NCBI GenBank assembly: GCA_005116835.1
Contig: SWDM01000003.1
Coordinates: 57,203-121,202, forward strand
Reading direction: 5' to 3'
Length of the DNA: 64,000 nt
Origin: Nitrospira sp.
Lineage (GTDB): Bacteria; Nitrospirota; Nitrospiria; Nitrospirales; Nitrospiraceae
This document shows, one piece after another, positions 51,680-59,853 of this stretch. The notes under the pieces are model-generated. The model searched no databases, was not told the origin of the DNA, and was given only the letters and a program-made list of their open reading frames with translations. The first letter of the stretch is position 1; each line of letters begins with the position of its first letter. Position numbers and translations under genes: made by a program.

Positions 51680-52474
51680 TCACGGTTTCTTCAGTTGCTC
51701 GATTGCCTCTTCCATTTTCTCCCGAACACCTCCACTACCCCGAACATCTCCACTACTGTCCGACAAAAAGTACCGAATCGAAAGGCCAGGCATTTGTTTC
51801 TTGAGATCTTCGATAAGGGTGATTTCTGTACTCGTCACAATCCCCACGCTCCAGCGTTCTTCTTTGTATGGAAGTGGAATCAGGCCGTGAAACTCTCGTG
51901 CCCATTCCCATAAACGATCCGTGCGAGTCACTTGCAAGATCGTGACCGGTTGGTCAAACAGTGTGGCCCCGTCGCTCACGCGAATGACCACCTGCGAAAA
52001 GCCCCTCAAGGATTCAATCTTGTTATAGGGCTGACTCGTCAGCTGATACTCCCGTGCCGTCTTCATGGAAGCCTGATCTGAGAGACGCACAAGCCCCTCG
52101 CCAAGAATGGGCCAGTGCAGAGCCTCGTGGATGATCTCGGCCGTCGCCGGCTTCATTTTAATAGGTCTTGTTATATTCTCTTGTTCATCGAGGATTCCCC
52201 ACCGTGCCTCCACTAAGCCCCGCACCGCGTTTCGAACCCAGTCATATTCTGCATCGATAAGCACGATCACGGCGTTGATTCCATAGGGGTCAGGCTCGAC
52301 CTCGTTCAGTAATAGTTTTTCTCCCTGTTCACGCAGAATAGAACTGCCTCCCCTTAAGGCATAGGAATAGGAGGGCCACCAGGGCGATGGAGGGTCAAGG
52401 TACGGCAGTGCGTCAACCTCGACATTCATCACGGCCGTGGACAACACTATTACTGAAAGCAATGACAGGCTCAT
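51680..52474 (-). CDS. Hypothetical secreted protein
   Basis: 264 aa with signal peptide MSLSLLSVIVLSTAVMNVEVDA. The mature part is a mixed alpha/beta protein with no recognised motif; the C-terminal helix (REKMEEAIEQLKKP) is charged. AGGA lies ~14 nt before the ATG. It lies inside the region bounded by the 40-bp direct repeats. Confidence 0.6.
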   Translation of the reverse strand: MSLSLLSVIVLSTAVMNVEVDALPYLDPPSPWWPSYSYALRGGSSILREQGEKLLLNEVEPDPYGINAVIVLIDAEYDWVRNAVRGLVEARWGILDEQENITRPIKMKPATAEIIHEALHWPILGEGLVRLSDQASMKTAREYQLTSQPYNKIESLRGFSQVVIRVSDGATLFDQPVTILQVTRTDRLWEWAREFHGLIPLPYKEERWSVGIVTSTEITLIEDLKKQMPGLSIRYFLSDSSGDVRGSGGVREKMEEAIEQLKKP

Positions 52475-52686
52475 TGGCAGGAATCGTCCTTTCTTTTTTC
52501 CGCATCAACTCCTTCCACTGCCGGATCAACTCGATATCCGCCTCGACCGCGCCATTGATTGCCTCGTAGATCGTGAAAATCACCAATCGCGAATATAAAA
52601 AGTGGAGTTCGGTCTAAAATATGGTGTCAAGTCTTGCACTCGAACATGTACCCCAAGCCTTGATGCTGCAGCTCGGCCTAATGATC

Positions 52687-52726
52687 GATTCTACAGGTTT
52701 CCGCACCGGAGGCAACGAGAATGCCG
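52687..52726. repeat. 40-bp direct repeat, right copy
   Basis: GATTCTACAGG...GGAGGCAACGAGAATGCCG, 36 of 40 identical to 49367-49406. The region 52475-52686 around it shows no gene. Confidence 0.7.
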
Positions 52727-52743
52727 CATCGATACTGGACTGT

Positions 52744-52871
52744 TGCAGGCTGCTCAAAAAGGCTGTCAGCAAGGCCGCAGCCGATGAAAGCACCGGAGGC
52801 GTAGCCTCTGGGCTACGTTGAGGATGCTTTCGAGGTGAGAACGCCGCTGGCGGTCTTTTTCAGCAGCCTTT
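52744..52871. repeat. REP-like palindrome, copy 4
   Basis: Starts GCAGGCTGCTCAAAAAGGC, centre GTAGCCTCTGGGCTAC, ends GGTCTTTTTCAGCAGCC. It ends immediately before the TAG of the minus-strand membrane protein gene. Confidence 0.85.
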
Positions 52872-53492
52872 CTAGAAGATTTTTCGATACTGACGCGAAT
52901 GCACCCCCGACTCGTCGGCAAAGCCGAGGGACGCGCTGTCGGGATTGCCGGTGTCGTTGAGATCGATGCGATAGTGGCCGCGGATGGCCTCCATTGCCGT
53001 TTCAAAAGGCACGGCCTGGGGATACAGATTGCCCGGCGCATGGGCGCCGCGGGTCAGGGTGCGGATTACGTCAGCTTGCGCATATTGGGCATCGGAGACA
53101 ATGTAGATGTCGGCAACAGCATGGTCCCCTAGTTTGTGGCCTGGCGTTGTGGGCGGCAGTAGGTCGATCAGGGTACCGGCAAGCCGGTCGCTTTTAAACC
53201 GCTTCAAGAGCCCGGCAACTTGGCTGTCGGTGGCTTCCGGTGGAACCGAGAGACTGATGGCATTCATATCCGACACGACTGCCTGGACTTTGAAAAGTAC
53301 TGGCGCCGCTTCGGGATCTTCGATAGCCGGTCCGGTCGGCCCTTCCGTTCCAGCTGCTTGTTTGTTCTTCGAACTGGGCACGATCAGAAACACAAACAGC
53401 CAGAGCCCGATCAGCACAGCGAAGATGACGATCAGCGGGTGAATGCCGGCGCGCTTGCCTTCTTGGTAGGGATTCTTGGATTCATCACTCAT
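52872..53492 (-). CDS. Membrane-anchored hypothetical protein
   Basis: 206 aa from the ATG at 53492 (MSDESKNPYQEGKRAG); the longer frame to 53660 is antisense-like overlap with mazG. One transmembrane helix (IVIFAVLIGLWLFVFLIVP, ~24-42) and a ~160-residue outer part without a known domain. It overlaps the mazG stop by 8 nt, so it is translationally coupled to mazG. Confidence 0.65.
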   Translation of the reverse strand: MSDESKNPYQEGKRAGIHPLIVIFAVLIGLWLFVFLIVPSSKNKQAAGTEGPTGPAIEDPEAAPVLFKVQAVVSDMNAISLSVPPEATDSQVAGLLKRFKSDRLAGTLIDLLPPTTPGHKLGDHAVADIYIVSDAQYAQADVIRTLTRGAHAPGNLYPQAVPFETAMEAIRGHYRIDLNDTGNPDSASLGFADESGVHSRQYRKIF

Positions 53493-54363
53493 GGCGTGGC
53501 TCTTCGGTGACGGTTGCAGGATTCTGCTTCTTGGCTTCCTCCCACAACCGATCCATTTCTGCAAACGAGAGATCTGCAACCGTGCGGCCCGACGCGGTCG
53601 CTCGGGACTCGATGAATTGAAACCGCTCGACAAATCGGTTGGCTGCCTGGCGCAGAGCATCCTCCGGATTCACTTTGATGAAGCGGGCGAGGTTCACGAG
53701 TGAAAACAATACGTCGCCGAACTCTGCGACGATCTGCGTTTGTCGCGCTGTTGTCCCACCGACGTCAGATGCAGTCTGGTTCGACATGGGAGCCCGAATC
53801 GCCGACCGGAGTTCCTGGATTTCTTCCTCGATCTTGCCGAGGACTTGATCGAATCCTTTGACATCGTGCGTCCAATCGAAGCCCACACGTGAGGCGCGGG
53901 CTTGGAGTTGATAGGCTCTCAAGAGGGCCGGCAAGGTTGGCGGCACGCCATCGAGGACCGAGTCCGGTCCACCGGAAGCCTGGCGTTCCGTCCGTTTGAT
54001 ATCTTCCCATCGCGCAACCACTTGGTCGGCATTGGTTGGGGTCATGTCACCTGCCCCGTTGCCAAATACGTGGGGGTGCCGTCGAATCAATTTGTCGGCC
54101 AGCTGCTCAAGAACGTCCTCGATGGTAAAGCTGCCCGCCTCTGACGCGATTTGACTATGAAAGAGCACTTGCAACAGCACATCGCCCAGCTCCTCCGGTA
54201 GTTTCGTCCGATCCTGCCGGTCGAGAATCTCTAACACTTCGTATGTTTCTTCGAGCAGATAGGGTTTGAGAGATTCATGCGTTTGCTTGCGGTCCCAGGG
54301 ACATCCGTCGGGCGCGCGCAATGCCGCCATCAAATTGACAAGAGTATGAAATCGTTCCGACAT
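53485..54363 (-). CDS. mazG: Nucleoside triphosphate pyrophosphohydrolase
   Basis: 292 aa from the ATG at 54363. MazG hydrolyses NTPs/dNTPs to monophosphate and pyrophosphate. CPWDRKQTHESLKPYLLEE holds the Mg-binding EExxE core with EELGDVLLQVLFH, and a second, weaker half has EEEIQEL and EFGDVLFSLVNLARF. Full length with both MazG domains. Followed by the membrane protein gene with overlap. Confidence 0.9.
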   Translation of the reverse strand: MSERFHTLVNLMAALRAPDGCPWDRKQTHESLKPYLLEETYEVLEILDRQDRTKLPEELGDVLLQVLFHSQIASEAGSFTIEDVLEQLADKLIRRHPHVFGNGAGDMTPTNADQVVARWEDIKRTERQASGGPDSVLDGVPPTLPALLRAYQLQARASRVGFDWTHDVKGFDQVLGKIEEEIQELRSAIRAPMSNQTASDVGGTTARQTQIVAEFGDVLFSLVNLARFIKVNPEDALRQAANRFVERFQFIESRATASGRTVADLSFAEMDRLWEEAKKQNPATVTEEPRHE

Positions 54364-54433
54364 GGTTGCCCCCATCGTTGCCCAGAGTTGGGCGCTCATT
54401 ATACCCGGTTCTCGACAGGCTTCGTAACTACTG

Positions 54434-54544
54434 TCAGGTGTTCAGGCTGAATGTTAGGGGCACAGGCCGAAGGGGTTCAGGCTGAAGTGCTCGGAAATCC
54501 GACCTTCAGTCTTCGGCCTAACAGCCTTCAGCCTATCTACCTGA
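54434..54544. repeat. Intergenic word-repeat hairpin (AGGCTGAAGG type), copy B
   Basis: Inverted-orientation copy of 46131-46255: TCAGGTGTTCAGGCTGAAT at the left, CCTTCAGCCTATCTACC at the right. It lies between mazG and the DUF1844 gene, which are divergent. Confidence 0.8.
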
Positions 54545-54637
54545 ATTGTTACCAGGCTTCAACCAGCTACGTGGCTTGCGCCACTCTAGGGCCTATGGTA
54601 GGGTACGGTCGCTGCATCTAGAGCGGGGGGAAAGCTT

Positions 54638-55030
54638 GTGGCCGCAGAACAAGAAGAAGGGTTTGTCGTAAGGGATCGGCGGGGCGGGAGCGGGTCCGAC
54701 CGTCCATCCACCACTCCGCCTGCCGCATCGGAGGTACAGCCCCATCAGGATGAGGCGCCCACCGATTCGCACCAGGGATCGGGAATTCCAGTCACATTTT
54801 CCTCCTTTGTCATTTCACTCGGCAGCTCTTCCATGATGCTGATGGGGGAACAACTGGATCCCCAGCAGCCTCCGATGCCGCTGAATCTACCGCAAGCGAA
54901 AGACATTATCGACTTGCTCTCGGTCCTGGAAGAGAAGACCAAAGGCAATCTCACGACGGAAGAACAAGCGGTGCTGCGGGATATGCTTTACGCCCTTCGG
55001 ATGAAGTACGTGAGTTTGGCTGCCAAATAA
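54638..55030 (+). CDS. DUF1844 protein
   Basis: 130 aa starting at GTG 54638 after GGGGGGAAAG. A disordered, charged N-terminal ~50 residues precedes the DUF1844 domain: FSSFVISLGSSSMMLMGEQL, then LPQAKDIIDLLSVLEEKTKG and LYALRMKYV. Known only as a conserved small domain of unknown function. Confidence 0.8.
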   Translation: MAAEQEEGFVVRDRRGGSGSDRPSTTPPAASEVQPHQDEAPTDSHQGSGIPVTFSSFVISLGSSSMMLMGEQLDPQQPPMPLNLPQAKDIIDLLSVLEEKTKGNLTTEEQAVLRDMLYALRMKYVSLAAK

Positions 55031-55173
55031 TCAGACCCCTGCCGCCTGGCGACCCCTGACCTGTCTGTCGGCCACCATGGTTGATGCGACATGGAGCGAC
55101 GCTCCCCTGATTCTGTAAACATGAGCATGCTTTCTTCCATACGTCGTGGCGCCGACTTTCGGGGATTCCGAAT

Positions 55174-57516
55174 GTGATCGAGAACAAGAAGGACACAGAC
55201 TCTCTTCCTGGGACACAGATGAAGCGAGGGTTCGCGACCAGGGTCGCACCATCGCTTACTGGAACCGGTCGGCCTTCACGGCAGTCCGTACTTGCTCCGG
55301 AACCGGAACGCGGCAAGATGCATTTGCGGCCGGTCTGGATCGTCCTCATTCTGCTGCTCCCCTGTCTGGCGTTGACCTTTTACTATTCCCAAATCGTCGC
55401 TCCCGTCGGCGAGGAAACAGATTCATTTTTACCGACAACTAGTTACGCGTTTGTGCTCCTTCTACTCAACCTCGACCTGATCGGTTTTGTCGTCCTGCTG
55501 CTGTTGCTTTCCCGCAACCTGATCAAGGCCTATTTCGAGCGGCGGCACCGATTATTCGGGTCGGGATTCCGCACGAAGTTGGTGGCAGCCTTCATCGGAT
55601 TTTCGCTCATTCCGACAGTACTCCTTGCGCTGGTTGCGAGCGGCCTGGTGAACAAGGCGGTGGATGTGTGGTTCAGCGATGAGATTGAGCAGGTCATGCG
55701 GGATTCGTATGACGTGGCGAGAATGCAGCATGCCGGCCACATCACCCTGGCCGTGAACAGCGCTCGGGCCATCAGCCATGAAATCTACCGGGAGGACATG
55801 CTGCTGCCGGAGCAGCGCGATCTGTTGGTGGCTGCCATGGCGCGCAAACGGGCTGAATTCGGCGTAGCGGGCATCGAAGTCTTTTCGGCCAAAATGGAAA
55901 CCCTCACCAAAGCGTTGGATCCAGATGTGCCCTCATCGGCTCTCGATCTACCGATCGGCCAGCTAGTGCTCCAAGTCATCAATGGAAAGCAGGAAATTAA
56001 TGCGGTGCAGGAGGCTCAATCCGGGCGTCTAGTCCGGGCTGCCGCCCCCATCGCAGCCGGCGGACGGGCCGGCGAGATTGGTGGCGTCGTGGTGGTCGAG
56101 GCTTATGTGCCTGAATCGCTGCTGGCAAAAATGGAAGGGATCGGCCGTCAGTACGATGAGTATAAACAGACCAAGGCGATGAAAAATCCCATCAAGGCCG
56201 GGGCCTATCTGTTCGTCGCCGTCATCACGGTGCTCATTTTATTCGGAGCGACGTGGTTCGGGTTTTATGTCGCGCGCGGCATCACCGTGCCCATTCAGCG
56301 GTTGGCTGAAGCGACGGAGGCTATTGCCCAAGGGGATCTCTCAGTCCGGATCGAGGCCAAGGCGACCGACGAAATCGGCACATTGATCGACTCGTTCAAC
56401 CGTATGACATCGGATCTGCAAGGGAGCAAATCGGAGATCGAAGCGGCAAATATCTCATTACGCCATAGCAATCTTGAACTCGACCGCCGCCGTGCCTATA
56501 TCGAGACAGTGGTCGAGACGATCGCCGCGGGCTTGCTCTCCATCGACAAAAACGGGTTGATCACGAATTTCAATCCGTCCGGCGAGCGGATTCTTGGGCT
56601 GGAGGCTGGTCGGTTTCATGGCAGACCGGCCAATGAGGTATTCAAAGAGTTTCGGCTCGATCTGTTCCAGACAGTCTACGATCGAATGCTGACCGATCAG
56701 CGAGATACGCTGGCCCTCGAAGGACAGATGGAAATCGACGGAAGATTTTTGACCATCGGACTTCATGGATCGCGAATGAAGGACGAAGCCAATTTGGACC
56801 TCGGCATCGTGCTGGTGTTCGAAGATCTCACGGAATTGATCAAGGCGCAAAAAGTTGCAGCCTGGCAAGAGGTCGCGCGGCGGGTGGCTCACGAAATCAA
56901 GAACCCGTTGACACCCATCCAACTGTCTGCGCAACGGTTGCGGAAGAAGTTTTTCGAGAAGTCGCCGGATTTCGAGACGATTTTTGACGAAGCCACCAAC
57001 GTGATTATCAACGAAGTGGCCAGTCTCAAACATATGGTCGACGAATTTTCGAAGTTCGCCAGGCTGCCGACTCCACAGATGGCGCATCAGCAACTCCACG
57101 ATGTGATCAACGAGGTCACCGCGCTCTATCGGGGGGCCCACAAGGAAGTGGAACTGATCGTGGAGCTCGACGAAGACCTCCCCTCGCTCAATTTCGACCG
57201 GGAGCAGCTCAAGCGCGTGATGGTCAATCTGTTGGACAATGCGATTCAGGCGATGCACCAAAAGGGGCGGGTGTGGCTCTCGACGAAATACGATACCAAA
57301 CGCAAGCTGGCCGTCGTGAGTGTGGCCGATGAGGGCTCGGGCATTGCGCCGGAAGACCAGGAGAAACTGTTTGTGCCATACTTCACTCGGAAAAAGACGG
57401 GTACGGGGCTGGGCCTGGCGATCGTGCGGCGCATCATTACCGATCACGAAGGACAGATTCATGCGAGCCAAAACCAGCCGAAAGGGGCCGTGTTCACGTT
57501 TGAATTACCGGTCTAA
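55174..57516 (+). CDS. ntrY: NtrY-like sensor histidine kinase
   Basis: Up to 780 aa if the GTG at 55174 is used; ATGs at 55219 and 55318 are alternative starts, and the first transmembrane helix begins after the latter. Order: two to three N-terminal TM helices (~55-160), periplasmic loop, another TM (~345-370), HAMP (VPIQRLAEATEAIAQGDLSV), PAS (~445-560), HisKA with H-box VAHEIKNPLTPIQLSAQRL, and HATPase with N-box NLLDNAIQAM and G-boxes DEGSGIAP, GTGLGLAI. Known: NtrY phosphorylates NtrX in response to nitrogen or redox state. Next to an NtrX-like regulator. Confidence 0.85.
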   Translation: MIENKKDTDSLPGTQMKRGFATRVAPSLTGTGRPSRQSVLAPEPERGKMHLRPVWIVLILLLPCLALTFYYSQIVAPVGEETDSFLPTTSYAFVLLLLNLDLIGFVVLLLLLSRNLIKAYFERRHRLFGSGFRTKLVAAFIGFSLIPTVLLALVASGLVNKAVDVWFSDEIEQVMRDSYDVARMQHAGHITLAVNSARAISHEIYREDMLLPEQRDLLVAAMARKRAEFGVAGIEVFSAKMETLTKALDPDVPSSALDLPIGQLVLQVINGKQEINAVQEAQSGRLVRAAAPIAAGGRAGEIGGVVVVEAYVPESLLAKMEGIGRQYDEYKQTKAMKNPIKAGAYLFVAVITVLILFGATWFGFYVARGITVPIQRLAEATEAIAQGDLSVRIEAKATDEIGTLIDSFNRMTSDLQGSKSEIEAANISLRHSNLELDRRRAYIETVVETIAAGLLSIDKNGLITNFNPSGERILGLEAGRFHGRPANEVFKEFRLDLFQTVYDRMLTDQRDTLALEGQMEIDGRFLTIGLHGSRMKDEANLDLGIVLVFEDLTELIKAQKVAAWQEVARRVAHEIKNPLTPIQLSAQRLRKKFFEKSPDFETIFDEATNVIINEVASLKHMVDEFSKFARLPTPQMAHQQLHDVINEVTALYRGAHKEVELIVELDEDLPSLNFDREQLKRVMVNLLDNAIQAMHQKGRVWLSTKYDTKRKLAVVSVADEGSGIAPEDQEKLFVPYFTRKKTGTGLGLAIVRRIITDHEGQIHASQNQPKGAVFTFELPV

Positions 57517-57596
57517 ACACGTAAGGGGTTAGGGGTAAGGCGGCGCACGCCGTGATGCTCCGGAACACCTTACGCCTTACGTTTAACGCCTAACGG
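57517..57596. repeat. Intergenic word-repeat hairpin (GTAAGGGGTTAGG type)
   Basis: Left arm ACGTAAGGGGTTAGGGG, TAAGGCG, right arm CACCTTACGCCTTACG, TTTAACGCCTAACGG. Complementary arms around GCGCACGCC. It separates the kinase and regulator genes and ends at the regulator's ribosome-binding site. Confidence 0.7.
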
Positions 57597-57602
57597 AGTG
57601 CT

Positions 57603-58997
57603 ATGTCTGCATCGATCTTAGTGGTAGACGACGAAGAATCCATTCTCACGTCCTTGCGCAGCATTTTGCAGGATGAAGGTCATGAGGTGGCGGTGGCCAA
57701 GAACGGTGTGGAGGCGTTGCGCGCCTACACCATGGATCCGCCCGATCTCATGCTCCTCGACATCTGGATGCCGGAAATGGACGGCATGGAAACCCTGCGC
57801 CGAGTCCGTGAGCTGGCGCCGACAGCCCAAATCATGATGATGTCGGGGCACGGCTCGATCGAAACGGCGGTTAAGGCAATTAAGCTGGGAGCCTATGACT
57901 ACATTGAAAAACCCCTGTCGCTTGAGAATGTCACGCTGCGGGTCAAACATGCGTTGGAGCAACACCGTTTGGAGCAGGAGAATCGAACGCTCAGGACAAC
58001 GGTCCATCGAAAGTTCGAATTGGTGGGACAATCGCCTGTGATGCAGCAATTGAGGCAGCTAATCGAGACGGCCGGACCGACCAATAGCCGCGTGTTGATC
58101 GGGGGGGAAAACGGGACGGGCAAAGAACTGGTTGCGCGAGCGATCCATCTGCAAAGCGCCAGGACCAGCGGCCCATTTGTAGCGGTGAACTGTGCCGCGA
58201 TCCCGGAAACCTTGATCGAGAGCGAGCTGTTCGGACACGAAAAGGGCTCGTTCACCGGCGCCACCTCGATGAAGCGAGGGCAATTTGAACAGGCAGACGG
58301 AGGCACCCTCTTTCTGGACGAAATCGCTGATATGAGCTTGAGCACACAAGCCAAGGTATTGCGGGCCTTGCAGGAGCAGCAGTTCACCCGTGTCGGTGGA
58401 ACCAAGCTACTCAAAGTAGACGTTCGTGTCTTAGCCGCATCCAACAAGGATCTGCTCAAGGAGATCGAGAAAGGCACGTTTCGGGAAGATCTTTTTTACC
58501 GGCTCAACGTGGTGCCGATAGTCGTCCCACCGCTCAGGGAGCGCAGGGACGACATCCCGCTCCTCATTCGCCACTTCATGAAAGTCCATGCGGAAGAGCA
58601 GGGTTTGCGGATCAAAGAGGTTTCGGCGGAGGCGATGGCGCTCTTTCAGCAATATGACTGGCCGGGAAACATTCGAGAGTTACGAAACTTGATCGAACGA
58701 TTGATGATTATGGTTCCGGGGTCCGTCATCGAGGCGGCGCAAGCAGGCATCTCAACACAAGCAAAGCCGGTTGGGACGACAACCCAGTCTGCAATCCCCA
58801 CCCTTAATCCGGTCTTTACCCAATCCTACGACTCGCTCCGGGACGCTCGTAACGCGTTTGAAAAGGATTATATCTCGCGAAAGTTACGTGAGCATCATTG
58901 GAACATTTCTCGCACGGCTGAAGAGCTGAAGATCGAACGCAGCCATCTCCATAGGAAGATAAAATTGCTGGATGTGGAGATGCGGCCGGAAGCGTAA
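57603..58997 (+). CDS. ntrX: NtrX-like sigma-54-dependent response regulator
   Basis: 464 aa. Receiver domain with acidic pocket VVDDEE and phospho-acceptor Asp in LMLLDIWMPEMDG (~53); AAA+ domain with Walker A GGENGTGKE (~167), GAFTGA-loop variant FGHEKGSFTGAT, Walker B GGTLFLDEIADM and arginine-finger region; C-terminal Fis-type HTH (NISRTAEELKIERSHLHRKI). Activates RNA polymerase with sigma-54. Pair with the kinase at 55174. GGAG lies 6 nt before the ATG. Confidence 0.9.
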   Translation: MSASILVVDDEESILTSLRSILQDEGHEVAVAKNGVEALRAYTMDPPDLMLLDIWMPEMDGMETLRRVRELAPTAQIMMMSGHGSIETAVKAIKLGAYDYIEKPLSLENVTLRVKHALEQHRLEQENRTLRTTVHRKFELVGQSPVMQQLRQLIETAGPTNSRVLIGGENGTGKELVARAIHLQSARTSGPFVAVNCAAIPETLIESELFGHEKGSFTGATSMKRGQFEQADGGTLFLDEIADMSLSTQAKVLRALQEQQFTRVGGTKLLKVDVRVLAASNKDLLKEIEKGTFREDLFYRLNVVPIVVPPLRERRDDIPLLIRHFMKVHAEEQGLRIKEVSAEAMALFQQYDWPGNIRELRNLIERLMIMVPGSVIEAAQAGISTQAKPVGTTTQSAIPTLNPVFTQSYDSLRDARNAFEKDYISRKLREHHWNISRTAEELKIERSHLHRKIKLLDVEMRPEA

Positions 58998-59013
58998 GGA
59001 AGGAAAGCGACCG

Positions 59014-59637
59014 CTACTCCTTGGTGATCGAACAGCTGGAACAAACCGTGTAATGGAACTTGGCGTTGGGATGGGCCTGAATATAGGATTCGAGGGCTGC
59101 CTGTGAGACCTGGTCTGCCGAGGCTTTCTTGCAAGTGGGACAGACGGGAATAAGCTGTTGCAGTGCGGTCATGTCATGCAAGGCCATATCCAGTTCGCTG
59201 ATGGTTTTGGTCAGCTCCTGTTCCCAATTCTTCCTCGCGTCTATTTCTTTCTTCAGCTTCAACGCCGCTTTGACCCGCGCAAGCAATTCCACTTCCTCAA
59301 ACGGCTTTTTGATGTAATCCGTTGCCCCAGCGTCGAAGGCCTCCTGCAAGACCTCCGGTTGGCTCCGTACAGTGATCATGATGATCGGAATATCGCGCAA
59401 GGCCTCCACCGCCTTGATACGACGGCAGGCTTCGATTCCATCGGTCTCCGGCATCCTCACATCCATCACGATCAAATCGATCGCTTTCGCCCCAGCCCCG
59501 TCGTGCTCCAGATCAAGACATTTGAACGCGTCATGGGCTGAGGAAGCAGAGTGGGTATCGCGATAGCCTGCGCCCCTTAGAATCTTATGGAGAAGCAAAC
59601 GTGCGTCTGGGGAGTCGTCAACCAGGAGAATGTTCAT
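59014..59637 (-). CDS. Response regulator with C-terminal Cys pairs
   Basis: 207 aa. Receiver domain at 1-125: VDDS, phospho-acceptor Asp in LIVMDVRMPETDG and conserved Lys in DYIKKPF. A coiled-coil linker (KKEIDARKNWEQELTKTISEL) leads to CPTCKK...CSSC, a small putative zinc-binding module also seen after receiver/GAF domains in other bacteria. No DNA-binding output domain. Convergent with the NtrX-like gene. Confidence 0.8.
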   Translation of the reverse strand: MNILLVDDSPDARLLLHKILRGAGYRDTHSASSAHDAFKCLDLEHDGAGAKAIDLIVMDVRMPETDGIEACRRIKAVEALRDIPIIMITVRSQPEVLQEAFDAGATDYIKKPFEEVELLARVKAALKLKKEIDARKNWEQELTKTISELDMALHDMTALQQLIPVCPTCKKASADQVSQAALESYIQAHPNAKFHYTVCSSCSITKE

Positions 59638-59814
59638 AGGTTCTCTCTATTAGGGCCTGTCGGTCAACACCTTACGGCTTGCCCGCCAGCGCAGAGAGCC
59701 AGGATCGGCTGCTCTCCGTAATAGTCTTCCTGAAGCTCAGGATAAAACCGTGGAATACACCCATGGTACGAGATACGCGGGAGTTTGCAAGGGAAAGCTA
59801 TTTTTTTCTCTTCG

Positions 59815-59844
59815 TTGACCGATCTGCCAGCGCTCCGCTAAGAT
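59815..59844 (+). promoter_or_regulatory. Sigma-70 promoter of purM, leaderless layout
   Basis: TTGACC at 59815-59820, 18-nt spacer, TAAGAT at 59839-59844. The purM ATG is at 59854, 9 nt after the -10, leaving at most a few leader bases and no Shine-Dalgarno site. Confidence 0.5.
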
Positions 59845-59853
59845 GCGCACCCT

